A stretch of DNA of 64,000 bases from Convivina intestini (GTDB taxonomy: Bacteria > Bacillota > Bacilli > Lactobacillales > Lactobacillaceae), in contig NZ_QEKT01000001.1 of assembly GCF_003096575.1 (NCBI RefSeq), forward strand, positions 316,102-380,101, given 5' to 3'. A program made the position numbers and the translations under genes. Within the stretch, counting starts at the first letter, position 1. The number at the start of each line of letters is the position of its first letter. The notes under the pieces are model-generated. The model worked only from the letters and a program-made list of their open reading frames with translations, was not told the DNA's origin and ran no database searches. Shown in pieces: positions 1 through 9,275 of the stretch.

Positions 1-1314
1 ATAATTTCTTAAGTCAGCCACCGATAAAAAGGCGTCTGACTTAAATTTAACCAGGGCCACTGGTACACTGCCCCACTGGGTATCTGGCACACCGACTACT
101 ACCATGTCTTCAATTTCTGGCAAGTGGCGATAGACGGCTTCAATCTCTTGGGGGAAAACATTTTCCCCACCGGATGAGATCATATCCCCCTGCCGGCCTT
201 TAATATAGATAAAACCCTCATCATCCTGCCAGCCTAAATCACCAGTTTTAAACCAACCATCATCAAAACTAGCCTGATATTTGTCAGCTTGATTCAAATA
301 ACCAACCGCAATATTAGGCGCTTTGACTTCTAATTGACCAAGCCCCTCACTGTCTTGTTGAACAATCCTTAAACTAACCGGAAACAGCGGCTTACCAACC
401 GAACCTAATTTAGCGGCTGCATCCTTGGGGTTCAGGGCAATAATTTGCGAAGCCGTTTCAGTCATACCATAACACTGAGTAATGGAGATACCACGAGTTT
501 GACTAGCCACCAAGGTCACTTGTTTAACTGGGCCACCACCAAGCAAAACCTGACGGAAACTTGCTGGATAAGCCTGATTCCTTGGTAAATCCGCCAACAT
601 TTTTTCAAACATGACGGGTACCAGAGAAATAATCGACCCTCGGCCAGCTAGCAAATCCGCATTAATCTGATGGGCATCAAAGTGATCATATAATCGAACC
701 GGTATGCCGTAAATTAAGGAGCGCATCATAATCGAAAAACCACTAATATGAAAAATTGGTACAGCTGCCAACCAACAGTCGTCTGGTAACAATCCTAAGT
801 TCAACACCGACCCCATGGCTGAATAAAAATGATTGCCAAAACTTTGTTCCACCCCCTTAGGACGGCCAGTCGTCCCGGAAGTAAACATAATGGAAGTAAC
901 CTGGTCCTCCTTGAAATCAGCTAAAATCTCTGCCGGCTGGCCCGCTAATTGGCTCAGATAATGAAAAGTAAACTGCTGCGTATTACTTAAATCCAGCTCA
1001 AAAGCATCATCTTGAACAATTTGAGTCAGTTGCGCCTGATCAATCTGATCTTCTAGTTCCGGTTTAGCCAAACGACGGTTTAACAAAACCAACTGCCGAC
1101 CTAACTGTTGTAGGGCCAAAATTGTAACATAACCTGCCAGACAATTCGTGGTCAAGACCCCCACGCGCCGATTATCATCTAAAATAGTCATTAATTGCTG
1201 AGCCCGTTTAATCACGATTTGTTCTAACTGAGCAAAGGTATATTGTTTATTTTCAGCAATCAAAGCGAGTTGATTCGGTTTTAAATCAGCCTGTTTATGT
1301 AACCAGTTTTCCAT
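1..1314 (-). CDS. menE: o-succinylbenzoate--CoA ligase, 3' end outside window
   Basis: Acyl-adenylating enzyme that activates o-succinylbenzoate with ATP and CoA in menaquinone synthesis. The 438 residues visible run from the ATG at 1314 to the window edge, so the C-terminal end is missing. Motifs in order: P-loop TSGTTGRPKG (residues 145-154), YGMTETAS (282-289), GDLGWQDDEG (358-367) and the hinge GRQGDMISSGGEN (373-385), all typical of the AMP-binding superfamily. Substrate choice is inferred from the next gene, menB, 59 bases upstream in the same direction. A generic acyl-CoA ligase would show the same motifs, but the menB neighbour makes MenE the best call. Confidence 0.85.
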   Translation of the reverse strand, partial: MENWLHKQADLKPNQLALIAENKQYTFAQLEQIVIKRAQQLMTILDDNRRVGVLTTNCLAGYVTILALQQLGRQLVLLNRRLAKPELEDQIDQAQLTQIVQDDAFELDLSNTQQFTFHYLSQLAGQPAEILADFKEDQVTSIMFTSGTTGRPKGVEQSFGNHFYSAMGSVLNLGLLPDDCWLAAVPIFHISGFSIMMRSLIYGIPVRLYDHFDAHQINADLLAGRGSIISLVPVMFEKMLADLPRNQAYPASFRQVLLGGGPVKQVTLVASQTRGISITQCYGMTETASQIIALNPKDAAAKLGSVGKPLFPVSLRIVQQDSEGLGQLEVKAPNIAVGYLNQADKYQASFDDGWFKTGDLGWQDDEGFIYIKGRQGDMISSGGENVFPQEIEAVYRHLPEIEDMVVVGVPDTQWGSVPVALVKFKSDAFLSVADLRNY

Positions 1315-1373
1315 GAATATTTCCTAACTAAAAAATCCCCGCCACATTGGTCAGAGATTCTAATATCACGCTT

Positions 1374-2195
1374 TTAAGGGAAGGTTGGGAATTGACCAAA
1401 ATCAGGATCACGCTTTTCCAAAAAGGCATTCCGGCCCTCTTTCCCCTCATCAGTGGTGTAAAAGAGCATGGTGGCATCCCCGGCCAATTGCTGCAAACCG
1501 GCCACGCCGTCCGTATCAGCGTTCATCGCGGCCTTGATAAAGCGCAAGGCCGTGGGCGACTTTTTCAATAATTTGTTAGCCCACTCCAGGGTGGCTGTTT
1601 CGACTTCAGCCAATGGCACCACGCGATTAATCCACCCCATTTCCAAAGCTTCTTGAGCTGAGTAGAATTCATCTAAGAACCAAACCTCTTTGGCCCGCTT
1701 GTGCCCAATCACTCGAGCCAAGTAAGCTGACCCATAACCGGCATCAAAGGAACCAACCATCGGACCGGTTTGACCAAATTGAGCGTTATCAGCAGCCACT
1801 GTCAAATCACATACCAACTGCAAAACATTGCCACCACCAACCGACCAGCCACGTACCATGGCAATCACGGGCTTAGGAATAATTCGAATAAGGCGTTGTA
1901 GATCCAAAACGTTCAACCGCGGAATTTGATCAGGTCCTAAGTAACCACCGTTACCCCGAATTGACTGATCGCCACCAGAAGAAAAGGCCAAATCACCGGC
2001 ACCAGTCAAAATAATAACACCAATACTGGCGTCATCCCGACAAACAGTAAAGGCATCAATCATTTCAGCTACCGTTACTGGCGTAAAGGCATTGCGCTTT
2101 TCCGGACGATTAATCGTAATTTTGGCAATCTTATCGGTCCGCTCAAATAAAATTTCGGCATATTCTTTAATCGGTGTCCATTCAACCGTGGTCAT
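1374..2195 (-). CDS. menB: 1,4-dihydroxy-2-naphthoyl-CoA synthase
   Basis: Crotonase-fold enzyme that closes the second ring of the menaquinone head group, converting o-succinylbenzoyl-CoA to DHNA-CoA. At 273 residues it has the family's usual length. It carries the MenB signature SSGGDQ near residue 72, the oxyanion region [16 protein letters not shown] (about 115-130) and [15 protein letters not shown] (about 142-156); the C-terminus [14 protein letters not shown] is also typical of MenB and unlike other crotonases. GAGGACAAACA precedes the ATG. It lies upstream of menE in the same direction and probably shares its transcript, giving two consecutive pathway steps. Confidence 0.95.
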   Translation of the reverse strand: MTTVEWTPIKEYAEILFERTDKIAKITINRPEKRNAFTPVTVAEMIDAFTVCRDDASIGVIILTGAGDLAFSSGGDQSIRGNGGYLGPDQIPRLNVLDLQRLIRIIPKPVIAMVRGWSVGGGNVLQLVCDLTVAADNAQFGQTGPMVGSFDAGYGSAYLARVIGHKRAKEVWFLDEFYSAQEALEMGWINRVVPLAEVETATLEWANKLLKKSPTALRFIKAAMNADTDGVAGLQQLAGDATMLFYTTDEGKEGRNAFLEKRDPDFGQFPTFP

Positions 2196-2316
2196 TGTTT
2201 GTCCTCACTTTTGCGTTAATTTTCAAAGAAAGTTAATATAATTAATAATAGTTTTATTCTAACATTTTTCATTAAAGCATGTTTAAATGGGCGCTCAACC
2301 CTAGAAAGAGAAAAAT

Positions 2317-2703
2317 ATGTCTGTTGCCATTGCTCTAGGTATTAAAATTATTCAAGTCAGTCCCAAATTAGTTGAACTGCAATTACCAATCACGAACGCC
2401 GTCCAACAGCCCTACGGCGTGGTTCATGGCGGGATTAACGCCCTCCTAGCCGAAGAAGCCGCTAGTTTGGGCGCTAATGCTGTTTTACAGGAAGATCAAC
2501 GCACTAAGGAAGCCGCCGTTGGCGTTGACTTAAACGTTAGCCAACTCCAAGCCGTGCGCCAAGGTATTTTGGTCGCCCAAGCCACCCCATTGCATTTAGG
2601 CCATCGACTCCAAACCTGGCAGGTTAAAATTTATGAACAAGACAGTCAAATCACGACCGCCTTTGCCACTCTGCGCTTAACTAGTCAAACCATTCGCCAA
2701 TAA
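2317..2703 (+). CDS. menI: hotdog-fold thioesterase, probable DHNA-CoA thioesterase
   Basis: A 128-residue PaaI/YdiI-type hotdog protein. The segment PYGVVHGGINALLAEEAASLGA (about residues 33-54) holds the helix-start HGG and the acidic residue that these thioesterases use in catalysis. It is transcribed away from menB, with 121 bases between the two starts. Next to menE and menB the natural substrate is DHNA-CoA, whose hydrolysis yields free DHNA for prenylation. That assignment rests on context; the fold alone would fit other small acyl-CoA thioesterases. It ends in a strong terminator shared with the convergent ATPase gene. Confidence 0.75.
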   Translation: MSVAIALGIKIIQVSPKLVELQLPITNAVQQPYGVVHGGINALLAEEAASLGANAVLQEDQRTKEAAVGVDLNVSQLQAVRQGILVAQATPLHLGHRLQTWQVKIYEQDSQITTAFATLRLTSQTIRQ

Positions 2704-2704
2704 G

Positions 2705-2730
2705 AAAAGCCCTTCGATTGAAGGGCTTTT
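2705..2730. terminator. bidirectional intrinsic terminator
   Basis: Perfect inverted repeat AAAAGCCCTTC / GAAGGGCTTTT with a 4-nt loop, giving U-runs in both directions. It lies between the convergent thioesterase and P-type ATPase genes. Confidence 0.9.
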
Positions 2731-2731
2731 A

Positions 2732-5512
2732 CTAGTTTTGATTCAATTTTAGCAAGTACTTACGCACAATCCACTTCCGCAATTCTTCCAACAAAATCAA
2801 AGGAATTGGAATCGCTAGCAGAAATAACCACTCCTGTAAACCTAGCGCATGAGTATTAAAGACTGACTGTAAGAATGGTAAGTAAATAATTAACGCAATT
2901 AAGACAATTTCAAAGAGAATCCCAGTAATAATGTGCCGATTACTGAAAATACCAATCTTGAAAACCGAGGTATATTTAGTCCGCGCATTAATGGCCGCCG
3001 CTACCTGACAAAAGACAATCGCGGCTAGCGTAATTGTGGTTGCTTCAGCATAAACAGCGCCAGAACTAGCCAAAGCCTGTTGTGGCCAACCATAAGCATA
3101 GTTAACAAAGAAATAAGCCGCCGCTGATATCAAAGAAGCCGTCAAACCATATAGGGCAAAGGCCTTCCAGATAATTGATTTATTAAGCAAATGGGCTGAA
3201 CGAGAACGAGGTGGTTGTTGCATAACGCCTGGTTCACTCTTTTCGGAGCCAAGCCCTAGCGCCGGCAGCATATCGGTTCCTAAATCAATAGTTAAAATCT
3301 GCATAACCGTCAAAGGTAACGGAATCAAACCACCCGAAAAGAGGAACAACACGGATGGAAAAGCTTCAGGGACATTACTATTCAAAATATAGAGCAAAAA
3401 CTTTTGAATATTACTATAGACAGTCCGCCCCTCTTCAATCGCAGCAATGATTGAAGCAAAGTTATCATCGGTTAAAATCATATCCGCCGCATCTTTGGCC
3501 ACATCTGTGCCAGTGGCCCCCATGGCAATCCCGATATCGGCCTGCTTTAAGGCGGGGGCATCGTTGACCCCATCGCCAGTTGAAGCCACAATTTCACCAT
3601 TAGCCTGATTGGCCTTAACAATTCGATATTTCTGCTCAGGAGCAACCCGAGCAAAGATAACTTCACCCTTAACGGCCTGACGCAAATCCTCATCTGACAT
3701 GGCCGTTAACTCATCACCCGTAATTACACGGGCCTGATCAGAAACTAAACCAATTTTAACCGCAATACTCTTCGCCGTAATTGGTCCATCCCCAGTGACC
3801 ATTATAATTCGAATCTGAGCTTGATGGGCTTTTTTTACGGCTTCATAAATTTCTGGTCGAGGTGGATCAGCCATAATGGTTAGACCGACAAAGGTTAAAT
3901 CTTTTTCAGTGTTGGCAATGGTACAATCAGCCAGATTTTGACTAGTATCAGCGGGTAAATCACGCACTGCAATCGCTAAAGCCCGCAAACCCTGGGCCGC
4001 ATATTGTTCATTGGCGGCCTGAATTTTTTGGATATCATCAGCCGTGATAGGCCGCACCTGTCCATCAACTAAAATCGATTGACTAATGGCCAAGATACCA
4101 TCCAAAGCCCCCTTGGTATACAGGGTTAATTTTCCATTGCTAGCTTGGTTAATCGTTGACATTCGTTTACGATCCGAATCAAAAACCAAGGTTTTGAGCC
4201 GTGGATTAGCATCTTTAAGAGTGGCGCTAGCCAGCTGATATTTTTCAGTTAAGATAACCAAGCCAGCTTCAGTAGGCGTCCCTACAATTTGAGCCTGTCC
4301 ACCGGGTTGATTAGTTGGCTTAACCGTTGTTTCATTATTTAAGGCAATCGCCTGCATTAACAAATCTAAATCTGCATTTTGTCCCGGTTTTACAACTTGT
4401 CCTTGAGCCAATACTTGACCATTGTTCACATATCCTTCACCACTAACCGTATAAACCTGATCGGGCAACCAAATGTGATTAATAGTCATTTGATTTTGCG
4501 TTAAAGTACCGGTTTTATCCGAAGCAATGACCGTCGTCTCTCCCAAGGTTTCCACGCTATTCAAATTTTTAACCAGCGCATGCTTTTTGGCCATCCGTTG
4601 AACACCCTGGGCCAAAGAAAGGGTAACTGTTGGTAGCAGGCCTTCGGGAATAAAGGCCACAACCATACCCAAGGCAAAAATAAAGGACTGGACGACTGGA
4701 TAATGAACGATAAAGATGGCCGCTAAGAAGAAGGAAACGCCTATCAAGATGGCAATCACGGATAATTGACGAGTCAAGCGGTTTAACTCTAATTCCAAGG
4801 GTGATGGTTTAGCTGCTTGGCTTTGTGTCAAACGGGCAATCTTACCAAATTCAGTATTCATCCCCGTCTTTAAAGCAACAGCTTGCGCACTGCCAGAACT
4901 GGCCACGGTACCGGCAAAAATAATGTTATCTTCATCAAAGCGGCCAGCGCCACGATGATAGGTCGCTTTTTTATCACGCAAATCAGACTCACCAGTCAAG
5001 GCCGATTCATCCACTTGAAAAGAATCAGAACTAATAATCCGAGCATCTGCTGAAATACTATTTCCAGCCGCAATCACTAAAAGATCTCCCGGTACAATGT
5101 CAGCCGTATCAATTTGCACCGACTTACCAGCCCGAATAACGGTCGCCTGAGTGGGTAACATTTTTTTCAAAGCGTCCGAAGCTTTTTGAGCTTGATTCTC
5201 CTGCCAGTAGCTAAAAAGTCCATTAATAATATTAACCGCCCAAATGGCAATTCCTAATTCTGGCATCTTGGCAAAAATCGCAATAAGGCCACTGACCCAG
5301 AGCAAGCCGGCCATCAGACTCGTGAAATTTTTAAAAAATTTCCATAGACGATTACCGGTTTTAGCCGCTGTAATCACATTGGGACCGTATTTACTGCGCT
5401 GTTGCTGGACCTGATTAGCATTTAAACCAGTAGGGCTACTATCGACTGCTTGATAAAATTCGTCTAAAGATAACTGAGCGAGTTGATCATTAGTTTTGTT
5501 TTCTTCGACCAT
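2732..5512 (-). CDS. P-type cation-transporting ATPase, Na,K-ATPase-like (P2C features)
   Basis: Membrane ion pump of about 926 residues. Domains in order: N-terminal cation ATPase domain, actuator with TGES (about 173-176), phosphorylation site DKTGTLT (Asp about 332), hinge TGDGVNDAP and ten predicted membrane segments. The ion-site helices resemble the Na,K/H,K-ATPase group more than SERCA: M4 reads PEGLLPTVTLSL, M5 NSNVPEAFP, M6 IDLGTDMLPALGLGSE followed by a basic linker. In M8 the conserved Gln is present (FCQVAAAINART), but the Asp three residues later in animal Na,K-ATPase is Ala. The ATG at 5512 was chosen; a GTG sits one codon upstream. It appears monocistronic. The transported ion cannot be read from sequence; Ca2+, Na+ or K+ are all possible. 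Confidence 0.85.
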   Translation of the reverse strand: MVEENKTNDQLAQLSLDEFYQAVDSSPTGLNANQVQQQRSKYGPNVITAAKTGNRLWKFFKNFTSLMAGLLWVSGLIAIFAKMPELGIAIWAVNIINGLFSYWQENQAQKASDALKKMLPTQATVIRAGKSVQIDTADIVPGDLLVIAAGNSISADARIISSDSFQVDESALTGESDLRDKKATYHRGAGRFDEDNIIFAGTVASSGSAQAVALKTGMNTEFGKIARLTQSQAAKPSPLELELNRLTRQLSVIAILIGVSFFLAAIFIVHYPVVQSFIFALGMVVAFIPEGLLPTVTLSLAQGVQRMAKKHALVKNLNSVETLGETTVIASDKTGTLTQNQMTINHIWLPDQVYTVSGEGYVNNGQVLAQGQVVKPGQNADLDLLMQAIALNNETTVKPTNQPGGQAQIVGTPTEAGLVILTEKYQLASATLKDANPRLKTLVFDSDRKRMSTINQASNGKLTLYTKGALDGILAISQSILVDGQVRPITADDIQKIQAANEQYAAQGLRALAIAVRDLPADTSQNLADCTIANTEKDLTFVGLTIMADPPRPEIYEAVKKAHQAQIRIIMVTGDGPITAKSIAVKIGLVSDQARVITGDELTAMSDEDLRQAVKGEVIFARVAPEQKYRIVKANQANGEIVASTGDGVNDAPALKQADIGIAMGATGTDVAKDAADMILTDDNFASIIAAIEEGRTVYSNIQKFLLYILNSNVPEAFPSVLFLFSGGLIPLPLTVMQILTIDLGTDMLPALGLGSEKSEPGVMQQPPRSRSAHLLNKSIIWKAFALYGLTASLISAAAYFFVNYAYGWPQQALASSGAVYAEATTITLAAIVFCQVAAAINARTKYTSVFKIGIFSNRHIITGILFEIVLIALIIYLPFLQSVFNTHALGLQEWLFLLAIPIPLILLEELRKWIVRKYLLKLNQN

Positions 5513-5598
5513 CACATTAATCTCTTTCTACTTTATTACCAATCTTTACCTCCATTTTAATACTTTAGCTTGTGAATGAAAATTTAATCTAAAAATAA

Positions 5599-5620
5599 AA
5601 AAACAGCCGCAGCTGTTTTT
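5599..5620 (-). terminator. intrinsic terminator of the cit operon
   Basis: Stem AAAAACAGC / GCTGTTTTT with a 4-nt loop, directly downstream of the citP stop on the minus strand; A-runs on the plus strand provide the U-tract. Confidence 0.85.
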
Positions 5621-5624
5621 CGTT

Positions 5625-6944
5625 TTAATGCATCAGGGCAACTAAGATTCCCGAAACCACCAGTACCAAGGCACCACCAATTCGGTTTCCCATCTGGGCA
5701 AAGGCAATCAAGTTCATTCGGTCAGAAGCCGCCAAAACTGAAACGTTTCCTGTTCCACCCATACTGTTGTTAGCAAGACCAGCGGCAATCACTGACTCAA
5801 CTGGGTATAGGCCAAAGAGCTTACCCAAGAAACCACTAGCAAGTGAAATAGTAATAATACTAGTCAAGCAAAGAACCACAAACTGCCAGTTCAAGGCGCT
5901 CATTAACTGGTGAACGTCCAACAAGGATAGTCCAACCCCAGTCAACAAGGCATGGGTCATGTTCTTAACAATTAGTTGACCAAACATAACAGTGGCATCT
6001 TCATAGTACTTAGGCAAAATACCAGCCGCCTTAGCTAGCACAATCAACAAGATAATAAAGGCATAGGCGTTAACACCAGGCACGACCTTATTCAAAATTG
6101 TACCCAACATAAAGAAAGAAATTGAAACCATCATTCCAACACCCATCTGCATGTAATCAGGTACCAATTCAGCAGCTGGCTTCTTTTGCTGACTTTCTAG
6201 GTCATTTAGGATTTCCCCGTGACCGTTGTACTTGCTGTTAGCAAACAACTTAGAAATTAAACCAGCACTGATAATGGCCAACAAGTTACCCAAAACAACG
6301 GCTGGGAAAAGTTGTGACAAAATACCATTAGCTGAAACGCCCAAGGCCTTGGCATAAATACCTGACATAGGCACGATTCCAGCACCAACACCACCAGACA
6401 TAATTGGCAATGATACGTACAAAATCGAGTGGTTAAAGCCAGCACCGATTAACATTCCCACTAATCCGACTACCAATCCAGTCACGGCCATTGAAATAAA
6501 GGCCACTGGCAGGAATCGAACCGCAGCTTTTAGCAATTCCTTACGATCCATTTTGAAAATTGAAGAAGCAATTAATGAGACGATATATAGCCCCAAGAAA
6601 TCCATCTTATTAACAAAGGTTGAGGCTGTAACGACCACTGAATGCGGTACAACCCCTGTGGTGGCCAAAATAGCAGCCCCTAGGATGGTGAAAACCGCCC
6701 CACCACCTAGATAAGAACGAAAGATTGGTAAGTTCGCTCCCAAGTAGTACAAAATGTGTCCCATTAATACTAGGGCAAAAATTGCCCCAATCATGGTCTT
6801 GGGTAAGACATTATATCTAATCGCAATAATGAGCAATACACCCATCAAGAAATATGCAACTAGACCAATGCCACTGACCCGAATTTTATCCCATTTGCTC
6901 AAAAGCGCCTTAAACCCGCTCTGAGCCTCCTGATTATCCGTCAT
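5625..6944 (-). CDS. citP: citrate/2-hydroxycarboxylate transporter (2HCT family)
   Basis: Secondary transporter of 439 residues, the usual 2HCT length, with about 11 hydrophobic segments. Both re-entrant-loop GGxG motifs are visible: GGVG at 184-187 and GGTG at 396-399. The C-terminal substrate-binding arginine is R421 in FAQMGNRIGG. In citrate-fermenting lactic acid bacteria CitP exchanges divalent citrate for lactate or acetate and generates membrane potential. It is the last gene of the cit cluster, 86 bases after the hydrolase, with AGGAGG before its ATG. Malate (MleP/MaeP-like) transport is possible from the family alone, but the citrate lyase genes favour citrate. Confidence 0.9.
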   Translation of the reverse strand: MTDNQEAQSGFKALLSKWDKIRVSGIGLVAYFLMGVLLIIAIRYNVLPKTMIGAIFALVLMGHILYYLGANLPIFRSYLGGGAVFTILGAAILATTGVVPHSVVVTASTFVNKMDFLGLYIVSLIASSIFKMDRKELLKAAVRFLPVAFISMAVTGLVVGLVGMLIGAGFNHSILYVSLPIMSGGVGAGIVPMSGIYAKALGVSANGILSQLFPAVVLGNLLAIISAGLISKLFANSKYNGHGEILNDLESQQKKPAAELVPDYMQMGVGMMVSISFFMLGTILNKVVPGVNAYAFIILLIVLAKAAGILPKYYEDATVMFGQLIVKNMTHALLTGVGLSLLDVHQLMSALNWQFVVLCLTSIITISLASGFLGKLFGLYPVESVIAAGLANNSMGGTGNVSVLAASDRMNLIAFAQMGNRIGGALVLVVSGILVALMH

Positions 6945-6995
6945 GTTTTCCTCCTAATGACACAGCATATAAGTTATACACGTCGCTCATTTTAT

Positions 6996-7007
6996 CACAT
7001 AAATGTG
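6996..7007. promoter_or_regulatory. 12-bp palindrome upstream of citP, possible operator
   Basis: CACAT-AA-ATGTG lies in the 86-base gap upstream of citP. A TAAAAT -10-like hexamer overlaps it on the minus strand, but I see no convincing -35 box. It may mark a local promoter or control site for citP; this is weak evidence. Confidence 0.3.
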
Positions 7008-7033
7008 CAAAAAAGAACTTAAAAAAGCAACTA

Positions 7034-7831
7034 TTATAACTTTTTTAACTGTAAAAATTTAACCACTTCTTCATTAAAAATCGCTGGACACTCTAAATGA
7101 ATCAAATGCCCACTAGTTGGTACTACCACAATCGCCGAATCGCTATTTAACAAGGGTTTAATCGCCTCTTGATAGCCAACCGGCCACAAGGGAGATTGCC
7201 CCCCTACCATAAATAACTGAGGTAGCGTCACATCATACAAGCTACCACGCCAATCCTGACACAAATGGTTCACTAGCAGCGGATAAACCAAGTCTTCATT
7301 GAAAGGATGCAATTTTTTTTGTTCAATCAATTGCTTTTTCAAATCAGCTGCAACTGGCAAGGCGGTCATTTTATGATGCATGATAGTTGGCCCCAACAGT
7401 GGTAAATTTTCCCAACTGATATCAAACAAGCCATTTGGCCAATCTGGCGTATTTAATAATTGCGGTGATTCGTCCACTGCCACGACTGCTTGAACCTTAG
7501 TTTCCCCAAATAGCGAAAGATAGGCCCAAATAATACTGGCTCCCATTGAATGGCCAATCAAAACCACCTGGTCTAGTCCCAGGTAGGTTATCAATTCTTC
7601 TAAATCCGCAGCCAAGCGGCTAATTCGCAGATTTTTACTGGTTCGTGTTGATTGTCCATGACTACGCCAGTCCATTGTCACCACTCGATAACCCTGTTGA
7701 CTAAAAAATTCGACCTGCTCCTGCCATTCCAACTGGGTACCAGAAAAACCAGCACCGAAAATTAAAGTTGTTCCCGTCCCACCGGTATCTTGATAGGCCA
7801 AGGATACGCCATCGTTTGTTTTAAAAAACAT
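7034..7831 (-). CDS. alpha/beta hydrolase inside the cit operon
   Basis: A 265-residue alpha/beta-hydrolase-fold protein. It has the nucleophile elbow GHSMG (Ser near 97), an oxyanion-region segment around FGAGFSG (about 26-32) and a late His in TSGHLIHLECP (about 242-252). The fold resembles haloperoxidase/esterase-like members; no substrate can be named. Its ATG at 7831 overlaps the citXG stop as TGATG, with AAGGAG 7 nt upstream, so it is translationally coupled to the citrate lyase genes. The 7834 GTG is in frame but less well placed. In the described Weissella and Leuconostoc clusters I recall a gene called citR at this position, and nothing here looks like a regulator. A cit role is inferred only from position. 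Confidence 0.8.
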   Translation of the reverse strand: MFFKTNDGVSLAYQDTGGTGTTLIFGAGFSGTQLEWQEQVEFFSQQGYRVVTMDWRSHGQSTRTSKNLRISRLAADLEELITYLGLDQVVLIGHSMGASIIWAYLSLFGETKVQAVVAVDESPQLLNTPDWPNGLFDISWENLPLLGPTIMHHKMTALPVAADLKKQLIEQKKLHPFNEDLVYPLLVNHLCQDWRGSLYDVTLPQLFMVGGQSPLWPVGYQEAIKPLLNSDSAIVVVPTSGHLIHLECPAIFNEEVVKFLQLKKL

Positions 7832-9231
7832 CACACTACTCCTTGTAAACGAGCCAAAAAGATGGTTAAGACCAAAGTATCGGCAGCCCCACCGAGGCTC
7901 AAATTCCGTTTAATAAAATCTTGATCTAGATTGGCTAAGAAGGTACGACCAGATTCACGCTGACTGCCTCCTAAAGCAAAATATTCAGCCGACCATGCCT
8001 GCATTTTGGCTAAAATTGCTGGACTCCCAGCTCTTTTTATTAGCGTTGAATCAGCTAATTGACCGGCGATTAACATTAAGGTATCCAGATAACGTTGATT
8101 ATCACTACCACTTGCCTGGCCTAAAAATGGTAACGCTAATTCAAAGACCATCGGAAAAGCCTGGGCCGCCTCTCCTCGAATACCGGTCAATTGATAACGC
8201 TGATATTGCTGCTGCCCTGCCGTCAAATCTTCTTGATTAGCTAAGCCCTTTTGCAAATCAACAGTTAATAAATTAGCGGTCATTGCTTGAATAATCTGAC
8301 GTAGTCGATCGGCACGACTGGGGCCATTTTTAGTAACTTGAGCCAAGGCCGCCACCATAATACCTAAGGAAAAAATTAAACCTTTATGGGTATTAACGCC
8401 CTTCGTTGCTAAATACATCGCCTGCTCCGCCCGTATACCAGCCTGGCGGACTTGTTCAAATAAAATCGTTAAATCCATTCCTTGAAAATTCTGTCCTAGC
8501 TCAAAGGCTCGTACAAAGTACGGTCTTAAGGCCAGACTACTATCAATAAAGGTAAAAGCCGTCATATCCTGATGGGCACCATTGCTGGCTGGATCAACCA
8601 GTCCAGGTTTAGGCGTCACCGTAACTTCATCCAATAAGGCCGCCAAAGCCGCATTGATGACTGTAGCTTTTCCCCAGTTAAATAGATAGAAGTTCTCTTG
8701 GTAGTAATTAGCATAAAGGCCATTAATGACCTGGTAAGCATCCATCAAGGAATGACGCTGGGCCTTAATACAACTTTTAGCCTCTTGATCACAAATCAAA
8801 CAAGTCCGTGGCGCAAAGCCCAAATCTTGACGTGATAGTTGATATTTTTCATCTTTTCCGGCCATCAGGTCCACATCAAACAAACGTCCCAGTGGAAAAT
8901 CATCTTCAAATTTGATGGTCAATTGTTTGAGCTGGGATAGGTCACCGGCAACCACCAAAAAGGCTTCCGGACCGGTAGTTAAAGCATTTTCCATCCGACT
9001 ATGTTCAATCACTTGGCCGGTTAATTGACTCAGTAAAACTCGCCACCCGGTTTGAAAAATACGTGCCAAATAATCGTTATTTTTAATCGGACCCGGAATA
9101 TTTAACTTAAAACTGATGACCACCTTATTAGGATAGCGTTGTTCTAATTGGTTTTGATAATGACTCCGCTTTTCACGCTGTAATAAAACAGCGCTTAAAT
9201 CAGTGGATTGGCCCTTTAAGAAAATATTCAT
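7831..9231 (-). CDS. citG: fused CitX-CitG: apo-citrate lyase phosphoribosyl-dephospho-CoA transferase / triphosphoribosyl-dephospho-CoA synthase
   Basis: Bifunctional maturation protein of 466 residues. Residues about 1-165 are CitX-like: GRLFDVDLM, then RTCLICDQEAKSC and a following His. This part attaches the prosthetic group to the CitD serine. Residues about 180-466 are CitG-like (LLDEVTVTPKPGLVDPASNG, SLGIMVAALAQ), making the 2'-(5''-triphosphoribosyl)-3'-dephospho-CoA precursor from ATP and dephospho-CoA. The start at 9231 is preferred because AGGA sits 5 nt upstream; the ATG at 9237 overlaps that site. It follows citF after 62 bases and overlaps the hydrolase start. The fusion brings synthesis and transfer of the cofactor together. 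Confidence 0.9.
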   Translation of the reverse strand: MNIFLKGQSTDLSAVLLQREKRSHYQNQLEQRYPNKVVISFKLNIPGPIKNNDYLARIFQTGWRVLLSQLTGQVIEHSRMENALTTGPEAFLVVAGDLSQLKQLTIKFEDDFPLGRLFDVDLMAGKDEKYQLSRQDLGFAPRTCLICDQEAKSCIKAQRHSLMDAYQVINGLYANYYQENFYLFNWGKATVINAALAALLDEVTVTPKPGLVDPASNGAHQDMTAFTFIDSSLALRPYFVRAFELGQNFQGMDLTILFEQVRQAGIRAEQAMYLATKGVNTHKGLIFSLGIMVAALAQVTKNGPSRADRLRQIIQAMTANLLTVDLQKGLANQEDLTAGQQQYQRYQLTGIRGEAAQAFPMVFELALPFLGQASGSDNQRYLDTLMLIAGQLADSTLIKRAGSPAILAKMQAWSAEYFALGGSQRESGRTFLANLDQDFIKRNLSLGGAADTLVLTIFLARLQGVV

Positions 9232-9254
9232 AAGCATCCTATAAAATTATGTAC

Positions 9255-9275
9255 CCAGGCCAGTAAATGGCCCGG
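9255..9275 (-). other. intercistronic hairpin between citF and citG
   Basis: GGCCA-GTAAA-TGGCC with flanking C/G pairs beyond one mismatch. There is no U-tract, so it is not a terminator. It may protect or mark a processing point of the cit mRNA. Confidence 0.4.
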
